Assembly: GCA_022821645.1 (NCBI GenBank)
Contig: JAJEDE010000013.1
Span: forward strand, 62,001 to 126,000
DNA from: Chloroflexota bacterium
Lineage (GTDB): Bacteria > Chloroflexota > UBA11872
Reading direction: 5' to 3'
Length of the DNA: 64,000 nt
Shown: positions 43,905-52,605 of the stretch, piece after piece
Layout of the letters: each line of letters begins with the position of its first letter
Numbering within the stretch: the first letter of the stretch is position 1
The notes under the pieces: model-generated
The model's input: only the letters and a program-made list of their open reading frames with translations
Told to the model about the DNA's origin: nothing
The model's database searches: none
Translations under genes and position numbers: made by a program

Positions 43905-44264
43905 ATGGAAATCGCCGTCACGGTCATCAGCGTCTGGCTGGCCATAACGTTTGTGGGGGCCGGCGGAACGAAGCTGCTTGGCATGCGCACGCATGTGGAG
44001 AGCTTCCGGCGATGGGGCTATCCGCCATGGTTTCGCGTGGCCATCGGTGTTGTTGAGGTGGGTGCGGCTGCCGCGCTGTTGACGGGGCTATGGGTGGAAT
44101 GGTTGACCGTCGCCGGGGGCTTGGTGATCGGAGGTGTGATGCTCGGCGCCGTGTATACCCACACCATCCGTGCTTCGGAGATCCCTCAGATCATTGCTCC
44201 AGTGATTCTGGGAGCAATGGCCGCTGCCGTGATCGTACTCAGGGTGGCGCTTGCCGCGGGCTAG
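43905..44264 (+). CDS. DoxX family membrane protein
   Basis: A 119-residue protein with four transmembrane helices. FVGAGGTKLLGMRTHVESFRRWGYPPWFRVAIGVVEVGAA contains the family pattern (small residues, then Lys, then a Trp-Gly loop between helices 1 and 2). DoxX-like proteins occur in redox and quinone-associated membrane complexes; the precise role here is unknown. It stands alone between the sulfatase and an RNA-binding protein gene. Confidence 0.82.
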   Translation: MEIAVTVISVWLAITFVGAGGTKLLGMRTHVESFRRWGYPPWFRVAIGVVEVGAAAALLTGLWVEWLTVAGGLVIGGVMLGAVYTHTIRASEIPQIIAPVILGAMAAAVIVLRVALAAG

Positions 44265-44687
44265 ACCCGACCCGCGTCGACGAGCGATGGCGGATTAAGG
44301 CTCAACCCTGCCGCATGGAGCAGTGGGCGGTGGTTAGTGAAGCAGCGGCTGTGCTCTGCCGGAGGTATTGGGGTGTCACGGGAGCTTTGGATCCTGAGGG
44401 CGAGCCGGAATGGCTGGGTGAGGTCCCACTGACCACATTATTTGTGGGCGGCGCGTGCTAGATTGCGCGTGGTGACCTTGGTATTGAATCTTCCGTCTGC
44501 CGCCGTCTGCGAGGTTTCTCGTTCACACCAAGCCTTTCGATTCTCGAACGGTATCCCTGAATCGACCTTTCCGACATTTGGTTCACTGCGGCGTTTCGTT
44601 GACTGACGGATGGTCTGGACCTCCCGCGCGAAGGCGGGTGTAGACGGACGCGCGTCCACGGCGACGGCGTCCAGGAACGATTTTCGA
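44265..44687. other. Long leader/intergenic region before the RNA-binding protein, 423 bp
   Basis: No protein gene supported. The sequence from about 44440 to 44687 is less GC-rich than its surroundings and lies directly upstream of a cold-shock-like RRM gene, so it may contain a long 5' leader. No clear promoter or riboswitch was identified by eye. Confidence 0.35.
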
Positions 44688-45017
44688 ATGAACATCTATG
44701 TCGGCAACCTGCCGTATTCGACCACCGAGGAAGAACTGCGCGAGCAGGCCTCGCAGTACGGCGAACTTACGTCGTGCACGATCATCATCGACCGTGAGAC
44801 CGGTCGGTCGCGCGGCTTTGGCTTCATCGAGATGGCCAATGAGGATGAGGCCCTGGCACTGATCGAGGGCATGAACGGCAGCAACATGGGCGGCCGCATG
44901 CTCACGGTCAACAAGGCGCGTCCGCGTGCGCCCCGCGGTGGCGGTGGCGGCTACGGCGGCGGTGGCGGCGGCTACGGCGGTGGTGGCGGCGGCTACGGCG
45001 GAGGCGGACGCTACTAG
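44688..45017 (+). CDS. RRM-domain RNA-binding protein with glycine-rich tail
   Basis: A 109-residue protein. RNP2 is IYVGNL at residues 3-8 and RNP1 is RGFGFIEM, so this is a single RNA recognition motif of the cyanobacterial/plant Rbp type. The C-terminus is a low-complexity tail with a repeated GGGGGYG unit (three copies encoded by near-identical 21-bp DNA repeats at about 44937-45005) and ends GGRY. Such proteins are often cold-induced RNA chaperones. ATG 44688 was chosen because the RRM begins immediately; the longer frame is not conserved in character. Confidence 0.92.
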   Translation: MNIYVGNLPYSTTEEELREQASQYGELTSCTIIIDRETGRSRGFGFIEMANEDEALALIEGMNGSNMGGRMLTVNKARPRAPRGGGGGYGGGGGGYGGGGGGYGGGGRY

Positions 45018-45034
45018 ACGTCCGGCGGCCGGCC

Positions 45035-45051
45035 CGGAAGCACTGCTTCCG
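45035..45051. terminator. Hairpin between convergent genes
   Basis: A perfect 7-bp stem CGGAAGC/GCTTCCG with loop ACT lies in the 37 bp between the RRM gene and the convergent PLP-enzyme gene. It probably serves as a bidirectional terminator, although no T-tract is present. Confidence 0.5.
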
Positions 45052-45054
45052 CGC

Positions 45055-46164
45055 TTAGCTCTCCAGAATCTCTCGCAGCCTCGCAGCGACGATCTGCACG
45101 TCGTCGTCGCTGAGCGTGGCGGTGGCCAGCGCCAGTTCCGCGCCTTCTATACGCCCCCAGATCGGCGGGTGGCTGTCGCTTAATGCCGCGGCGACGGTCT
45201 CCGAGGTGTGCGCGCCGGCCTGATCGAAGGTGACCACGACCCGCCCCGTGTCGGTTTCCGCCCGGGCCGTCGCGCCTGGGATGCCCTCGAGTTGCTCGGC
45301 GAGGGCGTTGACGCGCACGGTGCTAGCGTCGCGGACGGCCTCGTAGCCGCCGCTGCGCCATTCGCGCAGCGCCTCGATGACGGCGACGGCTTCCGCGCGA
45401 TCCAGCTTGAAGCCGCGGCCGAACGCATTGCCGCCGTGCAGCTCGAAGCCGATGAAGCCCTGCAACGCCGCCGCGCGGACCAGGTCGCGGCGGCCGCACA
45501 GCAAGCCGGTGGAGTTTGGCGCGCCGAAATACTTGGCGCCGAAGCCGATCAGGTCGGCGCCGGTGCTCACGACCTCATTCATCGCCTGCGGCGGGCTGAC
45601 GCTGCCGGCGGCGTCCACGATCACCGGAATGCCCCGCGCGTGCGCCATCGGGATGGCGTCGGACAGGAGCACGCTGCCGCCCCGGCCGTCATACGACGCC
45701 ACGAAGAACACGGCGGCCGTGTCGTCCGCGAGCGAAGCTTCGAAGTCCCGCGGCTCGACCACCACGAGTTGCGCCCCCGCCACGCTGGGCATGCGGTCGT
45801 ACTCATTGCGCTGGGGTGACTGGATGACGACCTTGTTGCGCATGCCGGTCGTGTCGGGAAGCTGGGCGATGAGCTCCTGGTCGTCGCCGGCCATGCACGC
45901 GGCGGTGCCGAGCGCCATGGCCGCCGCGCAACCGGAGGTCGGGTAGGCCGCTTCGCAGCCCAGGATCTCCGCCGCCAACTCGCCCACGCGCGTCAGCAGA
46001 GCGTCCAAATCGACGAATGACGCATTGGCGGACTCCATGGCGGCCAGCACGCGCGGTGAAAGGCGCGACCCGCCGAGTACCGTTTGATTGCCGCGGGCGT
46101 TGACCACCCGCTCCAGCCCCAGGTCGGCATAGACGTCGGTTATCGCAGTGTCGTTGGTCGCCAT
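45055..46164 (-). CDS. SelA-like PLP-dependent enzyme
   Basis: A 369-residue fold type I PLP enzyme. The cofactor-binding region has YPTSGCAAAMALGTAACMAG, DAAGSVSPP with the ring-stacking Asp, and the Schiff-base Lys in GFGAKYFGAPNSTGLL. This pattern belongs to the SelA-like (COG1921) group, which includes selenocysteine synthase and D-glucosaminate-6-phosphate ammonia-lyase. It lacks the ~80-residue N-terminal tRNA-binding domain of true SelA and is too short, so a small-molecule lyase or racemase role is more likely. Start ATG 46164; longer frames upstream are shadows. Confidence 0.82.
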   Translation of the reverse strand: MATNDTAITDVYADLGLERVVNARGNQTVLGGSRLSPRVLAAMESANASFVDLDALLTRVGELAAEILGCEAAYPTSGCAAAMALGTAACMAGDDQELIAQLPDTTGMRNKVVIQSPQRNEYDRMPSVAGAQLVVVEPRDFEASLADDTAAVFFVASYDGRGGSVLLSDAIPMAHARGIPVIVDAAGSVSPPQAMNEVVSTGADLIGFGAKYFGAPNSTGLLCGRRDLVRAAALQGFIGFELHGGNAFGRGFKLDRAEAVAVIEALREWRSGGYEAVRDASTVRVNALAEQLEGIPGATARAETDTGRVVVTFDQAGAHTSETVAAALSDSHPPIWGRIEGAELALATATLSDDDVQIVAARLREILES

Positions 46165-46287
46165 TGCGGCTCGATTCAAGCGGTGCGTCGGCCACCGGCG
46201 ATGGTAGGCGATTGCGGGACGGCGTGACACCGCGCGCCGGACGGCGGAAGATTGGGAGCCAGCGCCTGCCAGCCGGAGCACTGACCC

Positions 46288-47853
46288 ATGCCCACTCCTT
46301 CCGGCGGCAGACCTTCCGTGCGGTCGATGCGCGGCATGGTGGCGTCGGCGCACCCGCTGGCAACGGTCGCCGGTGTGCGGATGCTGATGGCCGGTGGCAA
46401 CGCCTTCGATGCCGCCGTGGCCACGGCCGCGGCGCTTGGCGTGGCGGAGCCATACATGTCCGGCCTCGCCGGCCTGGGCGTCGCCTGCTGCTACGTGGCC
46501 AACGAGCGGCGCGTGCGCGCGCTCGACTTCGTGCCGCCGGTGCCGCGTCGCCTCCAGCCAAACGCGCGGTGCGGGGAGAACGCGTCCAGCGCCGCCCAGA
46601 CCGCCGGCACGCCCGGCAACTTGGCCGGATGGTGGGAATTGCTGAGCCGCTACGGCAGCAAGCCGCCGGCGGAAGTGCTGCAACCCGCCATCGAGCTTGC
46701 GCGCGACGGCTACCCGATCTCACCCTTCGCCGTTGAGTTCTACGAGATTTGCATCGAGCGCCACGCCGCCCAAGCGGAATGGCTGGACACATTCACGCCC
46801 GAAGGGACAGTCCCTCCCGCCGGCTCGGTGCTGCGGCAGCCCGACCTGGCGGCAACGTTGGAACAAGTCGCCGCCGACGGATCGGGCGCGCTGTACGACG
46901 GCCCGCTGGGCACGGCGCTGGCGCGCCACGTGCAGTCCCAGGGCGGTTGGATCGGCGAGGACGACCTGCGCGAGGTGAAGCCCCGCTGGACCGAGCCTCT
47001 GGCCACACCATTCCAGGGCGTCCAGGTGCACACGCCGCCGCCAACCAGCGAGGGCATCCAGATGCTGCTCTCGCTGCGCCTCGCGGAGGAGCACCTGGAG
47101 TCACACGACGAGCCGTCGTACCTGGAGGCGATGGTGCGGGCGATCCGGGTGGCCGCAACGGCCCGAATCCGGCACACCAACGCGCCGCGCGGCGAGCTCA
47201 TGGAGTTGCTCACCGACGACGCCATTGCGCGCCTGCGCGCCGAAGCTGCAACCGTTCGTTCGAGCCGCACCAGCGACCGGGGCGAGGTCCACCCGCCGCA
47301 GCACACCACCGCTCTAGCAACCGGCGACGCCGAGGGGAACCTGGTTTGCCTGACGCAGAGCCTAGGCGGCAAGTTCGGCTCGGGACTGGTCGTGCCCGGC
47401 ACGGGCATCGTCTTGAACAACCTGCTGGATTGGGGCGACCGGGATCCAACCAGCCCCAACCATCTGTCGGGCGGTCGTCCGTTGTCCCTCCCGCTGGCGC
47501 CGACGATCGTCACGCGAGGCGGTGAGCCGTCGCTGGCCCTCGGCACGCCGGGCAGCTACACGATCTGCCAGGCCCAGGCGCAAGTGCTGGCGGGCATGCT
47601 GGCCTTTGGCCGCGACGTGCAAACGGCGATCGAGGCCCCGCGTCTGCACGCCCACGACGGCGATCTGGTCAAGATCGAATCCCGTGCAAGACCGGACGTG
47701 GTCGAGGCGCTGCGAGCGTGCGGTCACCGCGTCGAGCTGGCCGAGTCGTTCGACCAGGGAATGGGCGGGATGCAGGGCGTCGCACGTTCCGCCGCCGGGT
47801 GGCTGGAGGGCGGCGCCGACCCGAGGCGCGAGGGCTACGCCCTGGGCGCGTAA
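46288..47853 (+). CDS. Gamma-glutamyltransferase family protein
   Basis: A 521-residue Ntn-hydrolase. The autoprocessing site appears as HPPQHTTALATGD, with the nucleophilic Thr340 (first Thr) beginning the small subunit, followed by GNLVCLTQSLGGKFGSG and LNNLLDWG. GMVASAHPLAT at the start of the large subunit is typical. The enzyme transfers or hydrolyses gamma-glutamyl groups, for example from glutathione, or acts on related amides. No signal peptide is evident, so the cytosolic subtype is likely. It diverges from the SelA-like gene. Confidence 0.9.
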   Translation: MPTPSGGRPSVRSMRGMVASAHPLATVAGVRMLMAGGNAFDAAVATAAALGVAEPYMSGLAGLGVACCYVANERRVRALDFVPPVPRRLQPNARCGENASSAAQTAGTPGNLAGWWELLSRYGSKPPAEVLQPAIELARDGYPISPFAVEFYEICIERHAAQAEWLDTFTPEGTVPPAGSVLRQPDLAATLEQVAADGSGALYDGPLGTALARHVQSQGGWIGEDDLREVKPRWTEPLATPFQGVQVHTPPPTSEGIQMLLSLRLAEEHLESHDEPSYLEAMVRAIRVAATARIRHTNAPRGELMELLTDDAIARLRAEAATVRSSRTSDRGEVHPPQHTTALATGDAEGNLVCLTQSLGGKFGSGLVVPGTGIVLNNLLDWGDRDPTSPNHLSGGRPLSLPLAPTIVTRGGEPSLALGTPGSYTICQAQAQVLAGMLAFGRDVQTAIEAPRLHAHDGDLVKIESRARPDVVEALRACGHRVELAESFDQGMGGMQGVARSAAGWLEGGADPRREGYALGA

Positions 47854-47856
47854 CGC

Positions 47857-48867
47857 CTATCCATGGTCGTGGTGGTGGGCGGACTCGGCATAGTGCCGGG
47901 CCAGCACGTCGCCGCCAAAATCGTTGGTGAAGTCGCGCCACACCGAGTGAATGTGGTTCGCGCCGTCCTGCGTGTTGTCGTATTCGATCAGGAACGTTGA
48001 TCCCACCACGGCGTAGTAGTGGCCGTGTCCCGCCTCCTGGGGACCGGCCCAGGCGAAGGTGACCGGATCCAGACCGGCGCGCTCAATGTCCTGCCAGGCG
48101 TTGGCGGCCATCTCGCCGGCGGAGCGGTCGACGTAGTGGCGGATGAGCCGCACGAGCTGCTCGCGGGGCGCCTGGGCCATCTCACCCAGGGCAAGCCCCT
48201 GGGGAGCCATGCCGGGCTCAATCGCCCGGTAGTTCTTGGTGAGGATGTCGTCGGGCGCGTGAGGGTCGACCACCGCGACGCGGCGCTGGTCGGGCGTGAG
48301 CTGGGTCAGCAGCCCACGCGCCAGATCCTCTTCCGCCGAGAGAATGCGCAGTCCCTTCTCCGGGCCGTGGCGCACCTCGGCCGGGTTGGCGCCGAAGAAG
48401 AGGGGCACGCACGCCAGGTGCGCCTCCGCCACCACGGTGATGTGAGTCAGCAGGTGATGGCCGCACACGCGCCAGCTCCAGCGTTCGTCGCCGGGCCGGC
48501 CAAAGATGCTGAGGTGGTAATTCTCCGGGTCTCGCAGCCAGCGCTGGGGAGGACCTTGCAAGCGCTCCCACTCGTCGAGGATGGTCTCCAGCGCCATGAT
48601 CTGCTGAGCCTGGCCAAATCCGCGCGGGCTGAGCCCGGTGGCCACCAGGTCCAGGGCCGCGCGCCGCTGATCCGGCTGCATGGCCTTGAGCGACAGGCCG
48701 TTTCGCGGCACCGGCGTGTAGTGCCAGACAAAGCGCTCGTCCCCGACGAACGGAAACTGGGCCTCCGTCCGCTGCGCGACGTCGAGTGATTCCAGGAATT
48801 CGTGCGCCGCCGCCGTCATGGCCGACGCCGCCTGCGGCGCGTATGCCGTGACGGCCGCCGCGGTCAT
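47857..48867 (-). CDS. DUF3500 family protein
   Basis: A 336-residue protein of the DUF3500 family, recognisable from FVWHYTPVPRNGLSLKAM near the start, YHLSIFGRPGDERWSWRVCGHHLL in the middle and the C-terminal HYYAVVGSTFLIEYDNTQDGANHIHSVWRD. Conserved His and Trp clusters suggest an enzyme, but the activity is unknown. It is the last gene of the riboflavin operon, overlapping ribH by 4 nt, which may only reflect operon packing. Confidence 0.85.
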   Translation of the reverse strand: MTAAAVTAYAPQAASAMTAAAHEFLESLDVAQRTEAQFPFVGDERFVWHYTPVPRNGLSLKAMQPDQRRAALDLVATGLSPRGFGQAQQIMALETILDEWERLQGPPQRWLRDPENYHLSIFGRPGDERWSWRVCGHHLLTHITVVAEAHLACVPLFFGANPAEVRHGPEKGLRILSAEEDLARGLLTQLTPDQRRVAVVDPHAPDDILTKNYRAIEPGMAPQGLALGEMAQAPREQLVRLIRHYVDRSAGEMAANAWQDIERAGLDPVTFAWAGPQEAGHGHYYAVVGSTFLIEYDNTQDGANHIHSVWRDFTNDFGGDVLARHYAESAHHHDHG

Positions 48868-49394
48868 AGCTCGGCGGCGGGAACTACCGGACGGCCCTGG
48901 CGAACTTCGGCCAGCACGCGCGCCATTTCGATCGCCGCCAGCGCCGCGTCGCCGCCGCGATTTCCGGCGCGCGATCCGCTGCGATCCACGGCCTGCGCGA
49001 GCGTCTCGGCGGTCACGACGCCGTAGATCACGGGCGTTCCGGTGTCCAGCGCGGCGCGGGCGATGCCCCGGGCCGATTCCTGGGCCACGTGGTCGTAGTG
49101 GGTGGTCTCACCGCGAATGATGCATCCCAGGCACACCACGGCGTCGACGTCACGCGAGGCGATGAGCTCGCGCGCCGTGATCGGCAACTCCATCGCTCCG
49201 GGCACCCACGCGACGATCACGTCCTCATCGGCCACGCCGTGCCGTCGCAGCTCACGCCGGCAGGCGCTGAGCAGATGCGTGGTGAAGAACTCGTTGAACC
49301 GGGCGACGACGATGCCCACCGATAGCCCGGCGCCGTCGAGCAGCGGCTCGACGACCTCGCCGTCGGTCATCGCCGGGTCTTGATCAGACGCCAT
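48864..49394 (-). CDS. ribH: 6,7-dimethyl-8-ribityllumazine synthase
   Basis: Joins 5-amino-6-ribitylaminouracil and dihydroxybutanone phosphate to give lumazine, the direct riboflavin precursor. The 176-residue protein has VVARFNEFFT, VPGAMELPI and CLGCIIRGETTHYDHVAQESARGI with the catalytic His pair. An acidic N-terminal extension of ~25 residues precedes the fold. ATG 49394 overlaps the end of ribBA by 11 nt. All hallmark residues are intact. Confidence 0.95.
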   Translation of the reverse strand: MASDQDPAMTDGEVVEPLLDGAGLSVGIVVARFNEFFTTHLLSACRRELRRHGVADEDVIVAWVPGAMELPITARELIASRDVDAVVCLGCIIRGETTHYDHVAQESARGIARAALDTGTPVIYGVVTAETLAQAVDRSGSRAGNRGGDAALAAIEMARVLAEVRQGRPVVPAAEL

Positions 49395-50583
49395 GGCCCA
49401 TTCGCTGTCGTTTGGTTTCCAGGTACCGCCGATTATGCTCCCCCGGCTCGACGGTGAGCGGAATCTGCTCGACCACGTGCAGCCCGTAGGCGCGAAATCC
49501 CTCGGTCTTCTTCGGGTTGTTGGTGAGCAGGCGCAGTTCGCGCAGGCCAAGGTCGCGCAGGATTTGGGCCCCGACGCCGTAGTCGCGCAGGTCCACGGCG
49601 AATCCGAGGTGGTGGTTGGCCTCAACGGTGTCGAGGCCGTCGTCCTGCAGCTGGTAGGCGTGCAGCTTGTTGGCGAGCCCGATCCCCCGCCCTTCCTGGC
49701 GCATGTAGAGCACCACGCCGCGGCCTTCGCCCTCGATGCGCCGCGTGGCGGCGGCGAGTTGTGCGCCGCAGTCACACCGCAGCGAGCCGAACGCGTCGCC
49801 GGTGAGACACTCGGAATGCACCCGGACCAACGGCGGACTTCCCCCGGCGACGGCGCCCTTGACCAGGGCCACGTGGTCTTCGTTCGTCGTGGTGTCGCGA
49901 AAGGCGATCGCGCGAAATGTTCCGCCGGCCATTGGCAGCGCCGCTTCGGCGCCGCGGATCACCACGCGCTCGTTGAGCCGTCGGTAACGCACGAGCTCGC
50001 TGATCGCAATCGAGGGGATATCACGGCCCGCGAGGAGCTCGAGGGCGTCCGCGGGACGAGCGGCGCGGCCCTCCGGCGTGTGCAGCGCGGTGAGCACCGC
50101 CACCGGCGGCAACTCGGCCAGGCGCGCCAGGTCGATGGCGGCCTCCGTGTGACCGAAGCGCCGCAGCACGCCGCCGCTGCGGCCTCGCAGCGGTGCCACG
50201 TGGCCCGGCTTGCGAAACGCCGCCGCATCGTGTGACGGATCGGCCAGGGCGCGGATGGTGCCCACGACGCCCGGCAGCGAGCCAGGCTGCGGCGCCTGGT
50301 CGGCAAGGTCCACGGTTACGGTGAATGCGGCGGAGCGAGCGCCGGAGTTGGCCTCCGACTCGATCATGAGCGGGATGCCCAGGGCGTCGAGCCGCTCCGG
50401 CGCCACGGGGGTGTGCAGTTGGCCGGTGGTCAGGGCGCGGATCTCGGCCAGCTTCGCCTCGGTGAGGGTCGAGCCGGCGGCGACGAGGTCCACGTCCGGC
50501 GGATCGCGGCCGTCGTCCACCACCGCGGCGATCCCGCCGGCGGCGATATGACCGATGACGGTCTCGATCTCGGTCCCGCTCAT
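49384..50583 (-). CDS. ribBA: RibBA-like protein: GTP cyclohydrolase II with diverged DHBP synthase half
   Basis: A 399-residue fusion. The C-terminal GTP cyclohydrolase II half is intact: zinc cysteines in SECLTGDAFGSLRCDCG, catalytic MRQEGRGIGL and RAYGLHVVE. The N-terminal RibB-like half keeps SAAFTVTV, PGHVAPLRG and GHTEAAIDL, but the catalytic acidic loop, normally D-R-E-N-E-G-D, reads GRDPPDVD and the later CE in AGV(I/L)CE reads TA. It may therefore only supply GTP cyclohydrolase activity. Overlaps ribE and ribH, consistent with tight coupling. Confidence 0.92.
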   Translation of the reverse strand: MSGTEIETVIGHIAAGGIAAVVDDGRDPPDVDLVAAGSTLTEAKLAEIRALTTGQLHTPVAPERLDALGIPLMIESEANSGARSAAFTVTVDLADQAPQPGSLPGVVGTIRALADPSHDAAAFRKPGHVAPLRGRSGGVLRRFGHTEAAIDLARLAELPPVAVLTALHTPEGRAARPADALELLAGRDIPSIAISELVRYRRLNERVVIRGAEAALPMAGGTFRAIAFRDTTTNEDHVALVKGAVAGGSPPLVRVHSECLTGDAFGSLRCDCGAQLAAATRRIEGEGRGVVLYMRQEGRGIGLANKLHAYQLQDDGLDTVEANHHLGFAVDLRDYGVGAQILRDLGLRELRLLTNNPKKTEGFRAYGLHVVEQIPLTVEPGEHNRRYLETKRQRMGHGV

Positions 50584-51239
50584 TCCTCCGTCTCCACGTC
50601 CAGGAGTCCCGATGCCTGGAGCTGCGCGCGGCCGAGCGCGGCCTCGCGCGGCATCACGGACATGGCGCGCTCAACGTACTTTGCCAGCACGTCCACCTCG
50701 AGGTTAGCGCGATATCCGACCTCGGCGGCGCCGAGCGTCACCACCGCGCGAGTGTGGGGAATCAGCGCCACGCGAAACTCGTCGGCGGACACGTCGACCA
50801 CCGTGAGGCTCACGCCGTCGAGGGCGACGAAGCCCTTGGGGACGACCCGGGCCGCGTGCTCGGGCGGCAGCGTGAAGCTCACCATCACGCTGGCTCCGTC
50901 CGGCTCGCGGTTGGTGATGGTGCAGGCGCCGTCCACGTGTCCCTGCACGATGTGTCCGCCGAAGCGGCCGTCCGCGGGCAGCGAGCGCTCGACGTTCACG
51001 GCATCGCCAACCGCGAGGTCACCCAGGTTCGTGCGGCGGAGCGTCTCCGGCACGACCTCGACGGCCATGTGGTCACCGTCGATCCGCACCGCCGTGAGAC
51101 ACACGCCGTTGACCGCCACGCTGTCGCCAATGTCGACGCCGTCGCCCAGCACCGGCGCCGCCACGACGAGACGGTGAAGACCCTGGTGGCTCGTGGTTTC
51201 GACCACTTCGCCCATCGCCTCGACGATGCCGGTGAACAT
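50580..51239 (-). CDS. ribE: Riboflavin synthase alpha chain
   Basis: A 219-residue enzyme dismutating two lumazines to riboflavin. It contains two lumazine-binding repeats starting MFTGIVEAMGEV and GHIVQGHVDGACTI, each with SVAVNGVCLT or FVALDGVSLTV substrate loops. Ends with a short helix and an acidic tail. Overlaps ribBA by 4 nt; 3 bp after ribD. Confidence 0.95.
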   Translation of the reverse strand: MFTGIVEAMGEVVETTSHQGLHRLVVAAPVLGDGVDIGDSVAVNGVCLTAVRIDGDHMAVEVVPETLRRTNLGDLAVGDAVNVERSLPADGRFGGHIVQGHVDGACTITNREPDGASVMVSFTLPPEHAARVVPKGFVALDGVSLTVVDVSADEFRVALIPHTRAVVTLGAAEVGYRANLEVDVLAKYVERAMSVMPREAALGRAQLQASGLLDVETEE

Positions 51240-51242
51240 GGC

Positions 51243-52391
51243 CTAGCTGACCCCGGTCGCTGGACGTCGACCATGCACCACGAGGTCCGGTCCCAGTTGA
51301 CGAACCCTGGGCTCGTCGAGCGTCCACGGCAGGAAGCGGCCGGCCGCGGGCGAGCTCCCCAGCGCCGGGACGCCGGGACCCATCAGGCGCGGCGCGATGA
51401 ACACGATGACTTCATCGACGAGGTCGGCGGCGACGAGCGCGCCGAGCAGGCGCGATCCGCCTTCCACCAGCACGTGGGCCAGGCCGCGCGCGCCCAGCGT
51501 CTCCAGCGCATCGGCCAGCTCGACCCGGCCCTCCGGTCCGCCGGCCACGCGCACGACCTCCGCGCCGGCGCGTTCGAGTCGAGCGCGGTCGGCGGCAGAC
51601 TCGCGCGAGGTCATGACCAGGGTCGACCCGGCCTCGCCGAGCATGCGCGCGTCGGATGGCAGCGAAGCCGCCGAGTCGAGGATCACGCGCAGCGGTTGAC
51701 GCCCATCGCCCGGCGCGGGCCGAACGGTGAGGCGCGGGTCGTCGATGCGCGCGGTGGCCGAGCCGACGATGACCGCGTCCACGCGGTCTCGCAGGCGGTG
51801 CGCCTCGGCCCTGGCCTCGGGGCCGGTAATCGCTTCGCCGCCGCGCGGGCCGGCGATTTTGCCGTCGAGCGTCATTGCCCATTTTGCCGTCACGAACGGC
51901 CGTCCGCGCGTAACCAGGGTCGAGAATGGCGCGATCAGCGCATCTGCCTCCCGCTCTAGCAGCCCGACTTCCGTCGCAATGCCGCTGTTGGCCAGCGCCT
52001 CCAGGCCGCCCCCCGCTACGTGGGGATTCGGGTCTCGTGCGCCAACGACCACGCGGGCAATCCCCGCACGCTGGATGGCTTGCGTGCATGGCGGGGTTCG
52101 CCCCGTGTGATTGCAGGGCTCCAGCGTCACGACCAGCGTGGCGCCCCGCGCCTGCTCCCCCGCCGCGGCGAGCGCCAGCGCCTCGGCGTGCGGTCCGCCC
52201 GGCGGAGCGGTCGCTCCCTCGCCAACCACGCGGTCGCCCTGCACGACCACCGCGCCCACGGGCGGCGAGGGGCTGGTGCGTCCCCGCACGCCGCGCGCCA
52301 GGTCGACGGCCCGGCGCATCGCGCGCGTCAGAGTCTGCCGATCAATTGCGGGCGGTGATTGGGTGGGGGTCATGGTCACCGGCGACGTCAT
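51243..52391 (-). CDS. ribD: Bifunctional riboflavin biosynthesis deaminase/reductase RibD
   Basis: A 382-residue fusion. The N-terminal deaminase has PHAEALAL (zinc His and proton-shuttle Glu) and PCNHTGRTPPCTQA (zinc Cys pair). The C-terminal reductase has AKWAMTLDGKIAGPRGGEAITG and VEGGSRLLGAL for NADPH binding. The substrate loop SPSPPVGAVV replaces the common Asn-Pro with Ser-Pro. First gene of the rib operon. The upstream region was inspected for an FMN riboswitch, which was not convincingly found. Confidence 0.94.
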   Translation of the reverse strand: MTSPVTMTPTQSPPAIDRQTLTRAMRRAVDLARGVRGRTSPSPPVGAVVVQGDRVVGEGATAPPGGPHAEALALAAAGEQARGATLVVTLEPCNHTGRTPPCTQAIQRAGIARVVVGARDPNPHVAGGGLEALANSGIATEVGLLEREADALIAPFSTLVTRGRPFVTAKWAMTLDGKIAGPRGGEAITGPEARAEAHRLRDRVDAVIVGSATARIDDPRLTVRPAPGDGRQPLRVILDSAASLPSDARMLGEAGSTLVMTSRESAADRARLERAGAEVVRVAGGPEGRVELADALETLGARGLAHVLVEGGSRLLGALVAADLVDEVIVFIAPRLMGPGVPALGSSPAAGRFLPWTLDEPRVRQLGPDLVVHGRRPATGVS

Positions 52392-52605
52392 CTCCTCTTG
52401 CGGTCAGACGACGGAGCCTGCGCCGGGCAACACGCGGAGGCTTTGGGGTCGCGGATTAGGCACGGCCTCAACTGAACCCTCGCCCGGCGCCCGTGTCTCA
52501 AATCAACTATAGACGGGGCTGTGAGGGTGGTGTTGGACACGTGCCCGCCCGAGGCTTGTGTGGGACATTGCCGATTGCATCGCACCAGGGCCGCCCGCCA
52601 TATCC

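Noticed and set aside
45055..46164. Calling this gene selA
   Set aside because: It is about 90 residues shorter than SelA, lacks the N-terminal tRNA-binding domain, and has no selB or selC nearby.
52392..52600. Possible FMN riboswitch upstream of ribD
   Set aside because: The minus strand contains TCCGCGACCC, as in RFN elements, and ends with AGAGGAGATG, but the conserved GGTGAAATTCC and GTCCGGAT segments are missing, so no RFN fold is supported.
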